This document shows positions 16,265 through 16,426 of a stretch of 16,426 nt of DNA, one piece after another (position 1 is the stretch's first letter; each line of letters begins with the position of its first letter). Location: NCBI GenBank assembly GCA_031272415.1, contig JAISTU010000040.1, forward strand, positions 1 through 16,426. Reading direction: 5' to 3'. Both the position numbers and the translations under genes were made by a program. Origin of the DNA: Bacteroidales bacterium. Lineage in GTDB: Bacteria > Bacteroidota > Bacteroidia > Bacteroidales > WCHB1-69. The notes beneath the pieces are model-generated. The model did not search any database and had not been told where the DNA came from. It saw only the letters and a list, made by a program, of their open reading frames with translations.

Positions 16265-16426
16265 TTTTCTCTATTTTTAAAGGGTTAAAAAAACTGACAG
16301 AATATTTAAACATTTGTGTGTGTGCATTTTTGCCCGACCTACTCGTAACGGGAACAGCCATATTCCCATTGACCGGGTCAGCAAAAACGAAACTTGTTGC
16401 CCCACTCAAAGGGTATGGATACAACA
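16265..16426 (-). other. Leader region of the giant gene with nested inverted repeats
   Basis: The gene-proximal part (16265-16320) is AT-rich. The distal part (16321-16426) has 51 G or C in 106 bases, well above the adjoining 23 percent of 16261-16320. It contains TTTTTGC (16327-16333) opposite GCAAAAA (16381-16387), and inside them AACGGGAA (16347-16354) opposite TTCCCATT (16363-16370), with one mismatch, plus a TGACC-G-GGTCA palindrome (16370-16380). No TAnnTTTG box is seen on the minus strand; TACCCTTTG near 16410-16418 has one base too many. Several frames are open through the GC-rich part, so coding cannot be decided: a minus-strand frame runs from the edge to a TAA at 16245. Confidence 0.35.

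Overview
The window looks like a Bacteroidota chromosome segment. The signs are type IX secretion (T9SS) sorting domains of both type A and type B, a PorP/SprF-family outer-membrane protein, a DUF3078-like barrel protein, AT-rich intergenic DNA, and promoters of the Bacteroidota form TTTG / TAnnTTTG instead of -35/-10 boxes. The genus cannot be told from the sequence alone.

Left part (1-583): the 3' end of a plus-strand reading frame, perhaps a transposase tail, followed by about 395 bp without a gene. That stretch holds a composite of palindromic repeats (an 86-bp hairpin with perfect 17-bp arms, a 30-bp near-palindrome, and a half-copy of the hairpin family) and then an AT-rich promoter.

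Middle (584-4426): a secreted protein of unknown function with a type A sorting domain and a strong terminator; a membrane-anchored ComEA-like helix-hairpin-helix protein; a DUF3078-like outer-membrane protein converging on it with only 4 bp between the stops; a divergently transcribed tRNA with a CAT anticodon (elongator Met most likely); and another copy of the TGTCTGAAC hairpin repeat beside a bidirectional terminator.

Right part (4427-16264, all minus strand): a surface-protein cluster. It begins with a 3231-residue exported protein with FN3-like, LamG, carboxypeptidase-regulatory-like and Ig-like modules and a type A sorting domain. An intrinsic terminator follows. Next come a 227-residue protein with a type B (gliding-motility-type) sorting domain and, 6 bp later, a PorP/SprF-like barrel carrying a coiled coil and a SPOR-like C-terminus. 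The small type B protein and the giant protein share a roughly 105-residue 'WTVNP' domain, present once in the former and twice in the latter. The likely reading is a T9SS-exported surface assembly: a giant adhesin-like filament or sheet protein, a small partner carrying one of its modules, and a dedicated PorP/SprF partner for the small protein, possibly tethered to peptidoglycan by its SPOR domain. The last 106 bp of the window are GC-richer than the adjoining DNA and contain nested inverted repeats in the presumed leader of the giant gene.
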